Shown here in pieces: positions 1 through 8,743 of a DNA stretch of 64,000 nucleotides. The stretch comes from Sulfurospirillum cavolei. Its GTDB lineage: Bacteria > Campylobacterota > Campylobacteria > Campylobacterales > Sulfurospirillaceae. Within the stretch, counting starts at the first letter, position 1; each line of letters starts with the position of its first letter. The position numbers and the translations under genes are program-made. The stretch lies in assembly GCF_001548055.1 (NCBI RefSeq), contig NZ_AP014724.1, positions 372,001 to 436,000 on the forward strand, given 5' to 3'. Below the pieces are notes generated by a model. The model was given only the letters and a program-made list of their open reading frames with translations, made no database searches and was not told the origin of the DNA.

Positions 1-249
1 AACGGGTTTGCGATCGTGCGTTTTCAGGATAATGCGGGCGGCATCGACGCCAAAATTTTACCGCGTATTTTTGAGCCTTTTGAAAGCAGCAAAGAGAGCT
101 CGGGTATCGGCATCGGTTTAAACATCGCACGGCAGATCGTGCTTCAAAACGACGGCGAAATCGTCGCTTACAACGAAGGCGGCGGAGCGGTGTTCGAGGT
201 TCGTTTTGCTCTTACGGAACGTTCAAAACGGTTTTATTCGGACGATTGA
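1..249 (+). CDS. Histidine kinase, C-terminal ATPase fragment (5' end outside window)
   Basis: The reading frame is already open at base 1, so only the last 82 codons are seen. They hold the end of a HATPase_c domain: the G1 box (D-N-A-G-G-I), the F box (I-F-E-P-F) and the G2 box (S-G-I-G-I-G-L-N-I-A). This is the usual C-terminus of a membrane or soluble sensor kinase; the sensor and the phospho-acceptor histidine lie upstream. The last 16 bases overlap the end of the convergent EAL gene. The family assignment is firm; the signal sensed cannot be judged. Confidence 0.85.
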   Translation, partial: NGFAIVRFQDNAGGIDAKILPRIFEPFESSKESSGIGIGLNIARQIVLQNDGEIVAYNEGGGAVFEVRFALTERSKRFYSDD

Positions 250-1424
250 ACTTTAAGATCCAAACACAGAATTTTTTCACGATCGCCCAAGGTAAATTTT
301 TGCGCAAACGTGCGGCATAAGCGTCCCGAAGCGCGCGAGATGTATTTTTGGCTCAAATAATTGCCACGTTTGGACTCTTTGGTAATGTAAAAATACTCTT
401 TTAAAGCGTGGTTGTCGCCCTCTTTAGCGGGACGGAAAAATTCGTTCGTATCGGAGCAGATAAACGTATCGCCCTCTTGAATGCCGGTATAGGCGTTAAT
501 GCAGTAAATTGCCTCGATCGCTTCAAATTGCTGTAAAAAAACGCTTAAGTCGCGAAGCCCCGTTCGCGTAAACGATTTGATAATGGCTTGCGTATACGAT
601 TTGGCGTTTTCTATCAGAAGTTCTTTATGAAGCATCGATTGTTTGACATTGCTCGTATGCAACTCTCCGATAGCGGTAATCTTTTCATTGAGAAGCTTTT
701 CGTCGTAGAGAGCGGCGGAAGGTCTTGCAAACCAAAATCCTTGAAAGAGGTCGATATTGAGCTTTAACGAGCGTAAAATTTCGCCTTCTTCTTCAACGCC
801 TTCGGCCAAAACCAATGCGCCGATGTTAAAGCACATGTTGGCGATGGATTTTAAAATCTCTTTGTGGATGAAGTTGTGATGCACGTTAAAGACCAACGAT
901 CGATCCACTTTAACGATATGCGGGCGAACCGAGGAGATGCGGTCGAAGTTGGCGTTTCCGGCACCGAAATCGTCCAGTGCGATTAAGAAGCCGCGTTGTT
1001 TATAAAACGTGCAAAACTCTTCTAAACGTTCGGTATTTTGGATTTGGTACTCTTTGATTTCGATAACGACATGTGAGGGCGGAATGCCGATATCGTTGGC
1101 AAGTGCGCAAAAAGCAAAGTCCTGGAAACGAATCGTCGTGTCCAAAAGATGCGACTCGAAATTGAGAAATAAAAGCAGTTCGGGATTGGCTTTCAAAAGC
1201 GGTTTAAACGACTCTAGGGCTTTAATGCGAGCGTGTTTGTCGAGCTCGAACGAGAGGTTTTCTTTTTTGGCTTGATCGAAAATAAAAATCGGCGAAAGCG
1301 GCTCTTGGTTGGCGTCATATGCGCGCATTAACGCTTCGACGCCGATGACTTTCGCGCTTCGAATCGAAATAATCGGTTGAAAATAGATCATAATGCGGTT
1401 GTCTTGAATTAAGTGTGAAACCAC
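234..1424 (-). CDS. EAL-domain cyclic-di-GMP phosphodiesterase with C-terminal sensor-like domain
   Basis: The first ~250 residues form a complete EAL domain: the E-A-L-M-R signature follows the F-Q-P-I start of the fold, and D-D-F-G-A-G-N, a K-V-D-R strand and A-E-G-V-E-E-E are all present, so hydrolysis of cyclic-di-GMP to pGpG is expected. The last ~140 residues resemble the PAS-like YkuI_C region found behind EAL domains in other bacteria; that match is by pattern only. No membrane segment is seen, so it is probably cytosolic. I prefer the GTG at 1424, six bases after an AAAGGG site, over an upstream TTG at 1442. A TATAAT reads toward the gene at 1461-1456. It lies alone, between a kinase fragment and a DNA repair gene. 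Confidence 0.85.
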   Translation of the reverse strand: MVSHLIQDNRIMIYFQPIISIRSAKVIGVEALMRAYDANQEPLSPIFIFDQAKKENLSFELDKHARIKALESFKPLLKANPELLLFLNFESHLLDTTIRFQDFAFCALANDIGIPPSHVVIEIKEYQIQNTERLEEFCTFYKQRGFLIALDDFGAGNANFDRISSVRPHIVKVDRSLVFNVHHNFIHKEILKSIANMCFNIGALVLAEGVEEEGEILRSLKLNIDLFQGFWFARPSAALYDEKLLNEKITAIGELHTSNVKQSMLHKELLIENAKSYTQAIIKSFTRTGLRDLSVFLQQFEAIEAIYCINAYTGIQEGDTFICSDTNEFFRPAKEGDNHALKEYFYITKESKRGNYLSQKYISRASGRLCRTFAQKFTLGDREKILCLDLKVQSSE

Positions 1425-1529
1425 GAAGCACCCTTTTGTCAAACATTAGACGGGCATTATAACGAGGCAGAGCAAGCGTGAATGATTAAAATTTAATCAG
1501 TAGGTTTTGCCGACGCCGCTAGCAAATGC

Positions 1530-2006
1530 TTACGCAAGAAGCGACGACCATGCGACGATCAGTTTTTCCAAAGTCCATGCAGCGTTGGCGGGGCTGGTTG
1601 AAGGAAGCGTTTGTGCGGGTAGTTTCGTGAGCGGTTCGCAGTGGATACGGTAGAGTTTTGCCGCGGTTTGACCGTTGCAAAAAATACGTTCGATACGCGC
1701 GGCGTGAAGCACGCTTTGCAAGTCGTTACCGCAGGCGTTTTGGATCGTTGCATCGCTTGAGCCGACGATGTCGCAACATCGGATGACGTCCCAAATTGCA
1801 ATGCCGCTTGCGTGTAAAAGTGCTTTTTTGGCTTCAAGGTCGCACGGCGGCTCTACGCCGTGCAACGCGGCAATTACCTTCCAAAAACGGTTTTGCGGAT
1901 GTGCGTAGTAAAAGGCTTCTTCCCGCGATTTCACCGAAGGAAACGAACCCAAAACGAGCACGCGCGACGTTGCGTCGTAAACGGGTTCGAAGGGATGAAA
2001 GAGCAT
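1530..2006 (-). CDS. DNA-deoxyinosine glycosylase (uracil-DNA glycosylase superfamily)
   Basis: 158 residues with the N-terminal pattern V-L-G-S-F-P-S followed by Y-Y-A-H-P-Q-N-R-F-W-K, typical of the hypoxanthine/uracil-DNA glycosylase branch (UDG family 6, Mug-like fold). It should remove hypoxanthine, produced by adenine deamination, from DNA. The C-terminal part keeps the F-C-N-G strand and an L-P-S-T-S-P-A-N-A substrate loop. The ATG at 2006 follows an AAAGGA site by five to six bases. It stands between the eptA and EAL genes on the same strand; the 28-base gap to eptA leaves little room for a promoter of its own. Confidence 0.85.
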   Translation of the reverse strand: MLFHPFEPVYDATSRVLVLGSFPSVKSREEAFYYAHPQNRFWKVIAALHGVEPPCDLEAKKALLHASGIAIWDVIRCCDIVGSSDATIQNACGNDLQSVLHAARIERIFCNGQTAAKLYRIHCEPLTKLPAQTLPSTSPANAAWTLEKLIVAWSSLLA

Positions 2007-2033
2007 GTTTTTCCTTTGTCGATAATCGACATT

Positions 2034-3584
2034 TTAACGTAACATGTCAAGCTTCGCGTCGTATTCTTTGGTTTGAACCTCAAAGAGTCCTAAAATCGTA
2101 TGAAATAAATTGTCGTGTGAAAAGGCGTCGTTTTGTTTGGCTTTGAGTTCAAGCGTCTTTTGCGGTCGATAAAAAATCGCCGGAATGTGTTTTTGCGCAT
2201 CGGGAGCGATCATGTAGGGAAGTCCGTGCAGGTAAATACCGTTTTCGCCTAACGATTCTCCGTGATCGGAAGCGTAAATGAGCGTCGTGTCATACTTGTC
2301 TTCGTTGGCTTTTAAAAGCGAGATCGTTTTATCGAGAATAAAGTCGGTATACAAAAGGGTATTGTTATACGTATTGACGATCTGTTCTTGCGTGCATTTT
2401 TGCAAATCTTGCGTATCGCATGTCGGCGTAAAGCGTTTAAACGCGTCCGGATAGCGTTTAAAATAGGTCGGACCGTGACTGCCTTCTTGGTGTAAAACGA
2501 TAAAGGTATCTTGATAGCTTCGATCGACGCTTGCTTGAAAATCTTGCAATAGAACATCGTCAAATCCGACGCCGTTAAACTTTTTGACGTCTTGCATGCG
2601 CTTGGCGACGTCTTTATCGCCTCCTGAGTTGTTGTCTCTCCAAAGGATGCGTACGCCCGTTTTATTTAAAACGTCGACCAAGTTTTCGTAAGACTCTTTG
2701 TCGCTACTCCACTCTTCTCGCGTAAATTTGGAAAACAAACACGGAACGGATACGGCGGTCGCCGTGCCGCAAGAGTAAAAATTGGAAAACGAAACGACGT
2801 CGTCTCGTTTGGATAAAAGCGGATTGGTCGGTATTTCATAACCGTTGAGCGAAAAATTTTGTGCACGCGCCGTTTCGCCGACGACCAAAACCACCAATTT
2901 CTTTTTGACATGTTCGGGTTTGATCGCATCGGCGGCAATGACGCTTAGATGCGGTTTGGTTTTAAGGTTTTTGGCGATAAATTTTCCTAAAGAAGCAAGC
3001 GGATAATAGGGATTAAGGTACATCTTTAATTCATGATGATTGCGAAAAAAAGAGCTATATGTTTTGCTGGTGCTTAAATAAATACCCGTAATGCTGACCG
3101 ATAATAAAACAATAACGACGGCTCTTTGCAATAACTCTTTCGTATAGTTTTGAAAGTGTAAAGGTGCTTTTCGAATGACCCAAAAAGCGAGTGATAGTGC
3201 CGTAAAAACGTAAAAAAGAAGTTTAAGCGTGATCAAATCGAAAACTTCTTCCGTATCGGTTTGCGCCATATTGGCGTACATGTTACTATCGAAAACGATG
3301 CCGTATGTGTCGATAAAATAGGCGCAAAGCGTTCCTACTACGATAAAAAACGCAAGCATGACGCGAAAACCCAAGCGATGTGTCGGAAATAATACCACAT
3401 TTAAAAGGAGCATCAACAGTAAAAACAGAACAAGCGGTGCGGAAAAAATGATGAGATAGTTGTGTTCGTTTGCCGCATACGTAAAAAGTTTTGAAAAAAA
3501 AGTCATATTGAAAAAAAGTGTTATCCCCAAAGCCAGTAAAGCGATACTACGCTGAGAGTATGATCGAACAACAAGTTTTAACAT
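2034..3584 (-). CDS. eptA: Phosphoethanolamine transferase, EptA/EptC type
   Basis: 516 residues: five predicted membrane helices in the first ~175, then a periplasmic alkaline-phosphatase-like sulfatase domain. The nucleophile motif is V-V-G-E-T-A-R-A-Q-N-F with the catalytic threonine; metal ligands include the later A-S-D-H-G-E-S motif. The family moves phosphoethanolamine from phosphatidylethanolamine to lipid A, and in Campylobacter relatives also to the flagellar rod protein and lipooligosaccharide core. It is the last gene of the run rarD - response regulator - kinase - eptA, so the two-component pair probably controls it, as PmrAB controls eptA elsewhere. An AGGGGA site lies about seven bases before the ATG at 3584. 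Substrate within the cell is inferred. Confidence 0.9.
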   Translation of the reverse strand: MLKLVVRSYSQRSIALLALGITLFFNMTFFSKLFTYAANEHNYLIIFSAPLVLFLLLMLLLNVVLFPTHRLGFRVMLAFFIVVGTLCAYFIDTYGIVFDSNMYANMAQTDTEEVFDLITLKLLFYVFTALSLAFWVIRKAPLHFQNYTKELLQRAVVIVLLSVSITGIYLSTSKTYSSFFRNHHELKMYLNPYYPLASLGKFIAKNLKTKPHLSVIAADAIKPEHVKKKLVVLVVGETARAQNFSLNGYEIPTNPLLSKRDDVVSFSNFYSCGTATAVSVPCLFSKFTREEWSSDKESYENLVDVLNKTGVRILWRDNNSGGDKDVAKRMQDVKKFNGVGFDDVLLQDFQASVDRSYQDTFIVLHQEGSHGPTYFKRYPDAFKRFTPTCDTQDLQKCTQEQIVNTYNNTLLYTDFILDKTISLLKANEDKYDTTLIYASDHGESLGENGIYLHGLPYMIAPDAQKHIPAIFYRPQKTLELKAKQNDAFSHDNLFHTILGLFEVQTKEYDAKLDMLR

Positions 3585-3649
3585 CGAAAAATCCCCTAAT
3601 CGTTTGATGATAGGGAATTTTAAAAAATGAAAATGAATCGAGAATGAAT

Positions 3650-5050
3650 TTAAAACGAGATGCGGATATGCGTGAAACGATCTTTTTGCGAGTCGATACG
3701 AATCGTCAATCCGTGTACGTCGACGATAGCTTTAACCAACGCTAATCCCAAACCGCTTCCCTTCACGTCGTCTTTCGTACGGGAGCTTCGGTAAAAGGGC
3801 TCAAGGATATGTTCCAAATCTTCCGCGGCAATCCCCTTGCCCTCATCGCGTATCTCAAAGAAGGCTTGAGAGAGAAACAGATGAACGCACGTTTGAGGCG
3901 GCGAGTATTTGATCGCGTTATCGATGAGATTGAGGAACATAATTTTTAAAAGCGTCGCATTGGCACTGCGGGTGGTAGGCTCGATATGTTCTAGTTCTAA
4001 AGATACGTTTTTTTGGTGTGCGAACGCGGTTTTTTCCTGAAGGGCTTCCAAAAGAATTTCATCGACGTAAACCTCTTCGAAATGGCTTTGAATATCGCGC
4101 GAAGTGTTGCTCGATAAAAAGAGGATTTTCTCGATGACTTCTTGTAGCGAGACGATCTCTTTTGCGACGTTGCGTAAAATCATACGGTACTCTTCCGGGC
4201 TTCGCTCTTTGCGCAAACCGACTTCAACTTCGCCTTTCATAATCGTCAGCGGCGTTTTGAGTTCATGCGAGGCGTTTTGTCCGAACTGCTTAACTTGGTC
4301 GTACGCGTGGCGGAGTTCTTGTAAAAGCGTATTGAACGTATCGATGAGGTCATCGATTTCGTAAGCGATGCTTGTTTTAGGAATGATGCTTTTTGTATCT
4401 TGCGCACTGAGGCGTTTGGCCGTTTGAGAGACCGCTAAGACGGTTTTGAACGATTTGGAAATAAGTGCATACGTGAGGACCAAAATCATGGTTAAAAGGA
4501 CGGAAAAACCGACCCATAACGTGAAGGTAAGTTCTTGAATCTGAGGCGTGTGTTTTTCGTACGGAAGCGCACATACGATTAAAAGCGCATGATCGTTTTG
4601 TTGGTCTAAAAGCATCGTTGCGGTGCGGATTTTGCGGTGTGGCGCGTCGCTAAAAGACGAGAGCGCAAACGCGATAGGTTGATGCTTGCGTACTACGGTT
4701 TCGCGTTGTTGAAACGCGACGTCGATCGTGCTTTCTTTGAGGTCTAATGAACGGGTTGCGTAGTTGATGACCCGAAGGTCGTTATCGACGCGAAAGAGTT
4801 GTGCGTAAAGTATCGGAACGTCGAACTCCTCTTTGACTTCGTCCGGTGTTTTGTCGATGGTTTCGGGGTGTTCCGAATAATCGTGTTTAATATCTTTTAA
4901 AACCGTTGTCAGCGTGGCGTCGAGCGACTGGAGATACGAGCTTTCAAACGTATGAATGATGGCGTATCCAAAGCCGTAAAAGAGCAAAAAAAGAATCAAA
5001 AAAAAGGTGAAAAGAAGCCTTGTTTTAAAATTCGAGATAAATTTAATCAT
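3650..5050 (-). CDS. Membrane sensor histidine kinase (OmpR-class partner) next to eptA
   Basis: 466 residues. Membrane helices at about 11-33 and 177-197 enclose a ~140-residue periplasmic sensor; a HAMP-like linker follows, then HisKA with the phospho-acceptor H262 in A-S-H-E-L-K-T-P-L, and HATPase_c with an N box (F-L-N-L-I-D-N-A-I-K-Y-S), D-E-G-K-G-I and G-S-G-L-G-L-A-L. The start overlaps the regulator gene by 8 bases, so they are translationally coupled. The stop lies 66 bases before eptA. By position I infer a PmrB-like role in lipid A modification; the signal (metal, peptide or pH) cannot be read from the sequence. Confidence 0.88.
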   Translation of the reverse strand: MIKFISNFKTRLLFTFFLILFLLFYGFGYAIIHTFESSYLQSLDATLTTVLKDIKHDYSEHPETIDKTPDEVKEEFDVPILYAQLFRVDNDLRVINYATRSLDLKESTIDVAFQQRETVVRKHQPIAFALSSFSDAPHRKIRTATMLLDQQNDHALLIVCALPYEKHTPQIQELTFTLWVGFSVLLTMILVLTYALISKSFKTVLAVSQTAKRLSAQDTKSIIPKTSIAYEIDDLIDTFNTLLQELRHAYDQVKQFGQNASHELKTPLTIMKGEVEVGLRKERSPEEYRMILRNVAKEIVSLQEVIEKILFLSSNTSRDIQSHFEEVYVDEILLEALQEKTAFAHQKNVSLELEHIEPTTRSANATLLKIMFLNLIDNAIKYSPPQTCVHLFLSQAFFEIRDEGKGIAAEDLEHILEPFYRSSRTKDDVKGSGLGLALVKAIVDVHGLTIRIDSQKDRFTHIRISF

Positions 5051-5708
5051 GGATCGAGTACCCTAAATTGCGATACGTCGTAATGAGCTTTTCGTCAAAC
5101 GGTTTATCGATTTTCGTACGTAAACGGTACATGTAAACCGAAACGATGTTACTGTTAACCGTTTGATCGTTATTAAACAGATGTTCTTGAAGCGTTTTTT
5201 CTTCGACGATCGTTCCTTTGCGACGCAAAAGATACTCCAAAATCGCAAACTCTTTAGCCGTCAGAAGAATTGATACGCCGGCACGTTCGACGGTTTTATT
5301 CAAGGGATTGAGTTCCAAATCTCCCGCGCGAAGCGATAAGTCTTTGTGCTCGTGTTTGCGCAATTGGGCATAAATGCGCGCTAAAAGCTCCTCAAAGCTA
5401 AACGGTTTGGTCAGATAATCGTCCGCGCCGCTGTTTAAAAGCGTGACTTTATCATTAATGGTACTTTTGGCACTAAGCATAATGATCGGTACGGCGTTTT
5501 TTTGAGCGCGAAGCGTTTGGCAGACACTGTCTCCGCCTAAGCCTTTGAGCATAATATCTAAAACGATCAGATCGTAGTTCGTGCTTTGGGCTAAGTAGAT
5601 TGCGTCTTCGCCGTTATCGCAGGTATCGACGCAAAAATACTCCTCTTCCAAACCTTTTTTTAAAAACGAGACGATTTTGGGATCGTCTTCGACGATTAAT
5701 AATTTCAT
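5043..5708 (-). CDS. OmpR-family response regulator next to eptA
   Basis: 221 residues: receiver domain (acidic pair E8-D9-D10, phospho-acceptor D51 in V-L-D-I-M, lysine in T-K-P-F) and a C-terminal winged-helix DNA-binding domain with the usual V-x-S-N-I-V-S-V-Y-M-Y-R-L-R-x-K recognition region. The frame is open to 5741, but the start at 5708 (M-K-L-L-I-V-E-D-D) follows a strong AAAGGAGG site and clears the end of rarD by 7 bases, so I take 5708. It probably activates or represses this gene run, including eptA. Confidence 0.9.
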   Translation of the reverse strand: MKLLIVEDDPKIVSFLKKGLEEEYFCVDTCDNGEDAIYLAQSTNYDLIVLDIMLKGLGGDSVCQTLRAQKNAVPIIMLSAKSTINDKVTLLNSGADDYLTKPFSFEELLARIYAQLRKHEHKDLSLRAGDLELNPLNKTVERAGVSILLTAKEFAILEYLLRRKGTIVEEKTLQEHLFNNDQTVNSNIVSVYMYRLRTKIDKPFDEKLITTYRNLGYSIHD

Positions 5709-5715
5709 CGGAGAT

Positions 5716-6609
5716 CTACCTCCTTTTTTTAAAGTAGGCATCGAGGCTGAAGATCGCCAACGCGATCCAAATCAAAACAAAAGTCGTTAATTTTTCGGGA
5801 AGCAAAACTTCGTCGTAGACGAAAATCGCCAATAAAAAAGAGATCGAAGGACCGATGTATTGAAAAAACCCGATGTGAATGAGCGAAATGCGTGTCGTTG
5901 CGGCATTGAACCATAAAAGCGGTACGACCGTAACGACGCCGGCTAAGAGAAGAATCCACGACGTACGATCGAGCGGTAGGACAAACGCGTTTTGATCGGT
6001 TAGTACCAAATAGACAAAATACAAAAGTGCGATCGGAAATAAAATGAGCGTTTCGACGTAAAGCCCCGTCATCGCCGGAAGGTTGATTTTTTTGCGAATC
6101 AGCCCGTAAAAAGCAAAGCTAAAAGCCAATACCAGCGAGACGATCGGTAGCGTTCCTAGCGTAACGAGTTGGTAGACGATCGCGGCGATTGCCAAAGCGA
6201 TAGCGATTTTTTGCCAAAAAGAGGGGCGGTCTTTAAAGACAATGATGCCCAGTGCAAAATTGACCAAAGGATTGATGTAGTAGCCAAGACTCGATTCGGC
6301 AATCATATTGTGCGAAACCGCCCAAATAAAAACCAGCCAATTGAGCGAGACCAAAAGTGCGGAGAGCACCAAGTATTTGAGTTTTGAGAGATCACGTATG
6401 AGAAGCTTGAAATGTCCCATCTGCTTACTAAAAAGAATCATCGCATAGAGTAAAACGACCGACCAAATAATACGATGCGCCAAGACTTCTCCGGCACCGA
6501 CATGGCTGAGGAGTTTAAAATAAATCGGTATCAGACCCCAGAAACCAAATGCCAATACCGCATATAAGTAACCGCGTATCTCTTCGGAATGCGTTTGCAT
6601 AAAAACCAA
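5716..6609 (-). CDS. rarD: RarD-type permease of the EamA/DMT superfamily
   Basis: 297 residues with ten predicted membrane helices, two EamA repeats, and the RarD start pattern G-Y-L-Y-A-V-L-A-F-G-F-W-G-L-I-P-I-Y-F-K. E. coli RarD is called chloramphenicol-sensitive protein, but the natural substrate is unknown; related proteins move metabolites across the inner membrane. It heads the minus-strand run that ends in eptA. The 3' end is 7 bases from the regulator start, whose ribosome site lies inside rarD, so co-transcription is likely. A TATAAT at 6637-6632 reads into it. Confidence 0.88.
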   Translation of the reverse strand: MVFMQTHSEEIRGYLYAVLAFGFWGLIPIYFKLLSHVGAGEVLAHRIIWSVVLLYAMILFSKQMGHFKLLIRDLSKLKYLVLSALLVSLNWLVFIWAVSHNMIAESSLGYYINPLVNFALGIIVFKDRPSFWQKIAIALAIAAIVYQLVTLGTLPIVSLVLAFSFAFYGLIRKKINLPAMTGLYVETLILFPIALLYFVYLVLTDQNAFVLPLDRTSWILLLAGVVTVVPLLWFNAATTRISLIHIGFFQYIGPSISFLLAIFVYDEVLLPEKLTTFVLIWIALAIFSLDAYFKKRR

Positions 6610-6631
6610 CTTGTAACGTAAAGGATGGACG

Positions 6632-6637
6632 TATTAT
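6632..6637 (-). promoter_or_regulatory. Likely -10 box for the rarD-regulator-kinase-eptA run
   Basis: TATAAT read on the minus strand, 23 bases before the rarD start. No clear -35, which is normal for sigma-70 promoters in Campylobacterota. Confidence 0.5.
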
Positions 6638-6704
6638 AGACGAAATCAACTTATAAGTAAAAGTTAATTCGCTTTATTCATAATATTTTTCACTTAGGAA
6701 TTGT

Positions 6705-6710
6705 TATAAT
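6705..6710 (+). promoter_or_regulatory. Likely -10 box for the GGDEF gene
   Basis: TTGTTATAATG gives a perfect TATAAT with a TG-like extension in AT-rich intergenic DNA, 24 bases before the ATG at 6735. It faces away from the rarD promoter in the same divergent gap. Confidence 0.55.
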
Positions 6711-6734
6711 GCGAAAAAGGGCGGAGGTGTGACA

Positions 6735-8405
6735 ATGACGCTTAAATCAAAGTTATTTATTTTCATGTCGGCACTTTTTATCCTCTTCTCCACGTTCGTG
6801 TGGATGTATTCCTCGTTTTTGTTCGATAGCATCAACGAAACGTGGGCAAAACATTTTATCGCTAAAGAGCGCTTAAACGACGAGAGTCAAAGCCTTGCTT
6901 CGTTTATGTCTCAAGAGGGCGTACATACGTTTTTTAGCGACGCTTCGGGCGTCATACAAAACCTACATGTCAAGACAAACGACAAAAATACTTCCGTAGA
7001 AACTTTGGGAACGATTTTTACGAAATCCGGCGACAAAGAAGCGATTTTCAAAGCGATGCAAGCCATGCTTGATCCGACAAAAGACGTGCAGACTTTATGG
7101 GTCGATTATCACGACGCGAGGCATCTTTTATGCGTCGACCTTGTGCCCGATAGGACATGGTTTCGTTTAACGCTTATTGATGCTAAAGAGTTGGTTTTAC
7201 TCCGCGATTTTACGATTTTTCCGATGTTAAGCGCACTTTTTTTAGCGGCATTGTTTGCGGTCGGTTTGGAGTTACATGTACTCATTCTCTCTCCGCTTGC
7301 GCAACTCAAAGAGGCGATGCATCATGTTCAAAACGGTCAGTACGCCACCAAGCTTCATTTGGTCGGAACGGCGGAAATTGCAGATCTTTCGCGTCAATTT
7401 AGCGATATGGTCGCTTACGTCAATGCAAACAATCGCTCTTTAGAAGCGAAAATTCACGAGCGTACGCAAGCGATTCGCGAAAACGAAAATAAACTCGCTA
7501 CGATTTTAGATACGGTGGAAGCCTATATTTATATCAAGGACGAAACCTACCGCTATCGCTATGCCAATCGCAAGACATGCGAGTATTTCGGTCGGTCGTT
7601 AGAGGAGATTATCGGGCGGGACGATAGTGCCTTTTTTGAAGAAAAGACGTTTCAAGCGATACGTCGTGCCGATGTGGAAGTTATCGAAATGGGGCACAAG
7701 ATAACGCTGGAAGAACACAATACGACGATGCAAGGCGATACGGATCGCATTTTCTTATCGACCAAAATTCCTTTGTGCAAAGAAGACGGCTCTATTTATG
7801 CCTTATGCGGTATTTCGACCGATATTACCGCTCAAAAACAAAACGAAGCGATGATCAAAAAATTAGCGTTTCATGACATGTTAACGAAACTCCCCAATCG
7901 AAGGCTTTTTGACGAGCGTTTGAATTTGGTTCTTTCGTTGAGCAAACGAAGCCTTCGATACAATGCTTTAGCGGTAATCGATTTGGATAATTTCAAAACC
8001 TTAAACGATCAAAAAGGGCATCAAGCCGGAGACGTATTGTTGATTCAAGCAGCAAGTAGGCTTCAAACGTGCGTTCGTGAAATCGACACGGTTGCGCGTT
8101 TCGGAGGCGATGAATTTTTAGTGTTGCTGTCACAATTGGAAGGCAATCGTGAAGCCGCTTGTCGTGAAGCGCAAAAAATCGCATGGCATATTTTAGAGAC
8201 TTTAGCCAAGCCCTACGTGATTGAATATGATAATGAAGGAGTCGCGCAGACCGTGACGCATCATTGTACGGCGAGTATCGGAGTGTATGTTTTCGGTTAT
8301 GAAAAAGAGGATAAAATGACGATCTTTAGCAGAGCGGACACCGCGATGTACGAAGCAAAACAAACAGGGCGCAATCGCGTCGTCTGTTACAAGGAGACGG
8401 TATGA
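6735..8405 (+). CDS. Membrane HAMP-PAS-GGDEF diguanylate cyclase
   Basis: 556 residues. Helices near 6-28 and 155-178 enclose a ~125-residue periplasmic sensor; a HAMP linker, a PAS domain (about 250-375, with the K-D-E-T-Y-R-Y-R-Y-A-N pattern of heme or small-ligand PAS folds) and a GGDEF domain follow. The active site is intact (R-F-G-G-D-E-F), with an inhibitory-site R-E-I-D five residues before it, so it should make cyclic-di-GMP and be feedback inhibited. The ATG at 6735 is 7 bases from GGAGG; a GTG at 6729 lies too close to that site. The 3' end overlaps the next gene by 4 bases. Confidence 0.9.
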   Translation: MTLKSKLFIFMSALFILFSTFVWMYSSFLFDSINETWAKHFIAKERLNDESQSLASFMSQEGVHTFFSDASGVIQNLHVKTNDKNTSVETLGTIFTKSGDKEAIFKAMQAMLDPTKDVQTLWVDYHDARHLLCVDLVPDRTWFRLTLIDAKELVLLRDFTIFPMLSALFLAALFAVGLELHVLILSPLAQLKEAMHHVQNGQYATKLHLVGTAEIADLSRQFSDMVAYVNANNRSLEAKIHERTQAIRENENKLATILDTVEAYIYIKDETYRYRYANRKTCEYFGRSLEEIIGRDDSAFFEEKTFQAIRRADVEVIEMGHKITLEEHNTTMQGDTDRIFLSTKIPLCKEDGSIYALCGISTDITAQKQNEAMIKKLAFHDMLTKLPNRRLFDERLNLVLSLSKRSLRYNALAVIDLDNFKTLNDQKGHQAGDVLLIQAASRLQTCVREIDTVARFGGDEFLVLLSQLEGNREAACREAQKIAWHILETLAKPYVIEYDNEGVAQTVTHHCTASIGVYVFGYEKEDKMTIFSRADTAMYEAKQTGRNRVVCYKETV

Positions 8406-8743
8406 TTAAAGTTTACGGTATTTTAACATGTACAAGCGTGAAAAAAGCGACGGCATTTTTAAAAGCACACGGGAAAACGTACGCGTTTATCGATTTGAAA
8501 AGCGTTCCGATCGAGGCGGCAAAACGCAAAGAGTGGCTTTCAAAACAGAGTATGGCAACGCTTTTCAATACGAAAGGAACGAAGTTTAGAACGCTAGGTC
8601 TTGACAAAACCATGAGCGACGCGCAAAAAGAGGCATGGCTGGAAAAAGAACCTTTATTGTACAAACGTCCCGTGATCGAGTGCGAAGACGGAACGGTGGT
8701 TGTCGGTTTTGACGAAGAACTCTATTTGAAAAAATTTGCCTAA
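8402..8743 (+). CDS. ArsC/Spx-family thioredoxin-fold protein (YffB-like)
   Basis: 113 residues with the thioredoxin-like N-terminus I-L-T-C-T-S-V-K-K-A, one active-site cysteine at position 10, a later N-T-K-G-T-K-F motif and K-R-P-V-I near the end. This is the ArsC/YffB branch. YffB-type proteins are probably glutathione- or thiol-dependent reductases; real arsenate reduction is unproven and no ars genes are near. The start overlaps the GGDEF stop by 4 bases (ATGA), so it is co-transcribed. It converges with and overlaps the LysE gene end. Confidence 0.82.
   Translation: MIKVYGILTCTSVKKATAFLKAHGKTYAFIDLKSVPIEAAKRKEWLSKQSMATLFNTKGTKFRTLGLDKTMSDAQKEAWLEKEPLLYKRPVIECEDGTVVVGFDEELYLKKFA

Noticed and set aside
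8402-8743. True arsenate reductase (arsC)
   Set aside because: No ars genes nearby and the active-site pattern fits YffB/Spx-like members of the family as well; kept as a family-level call.
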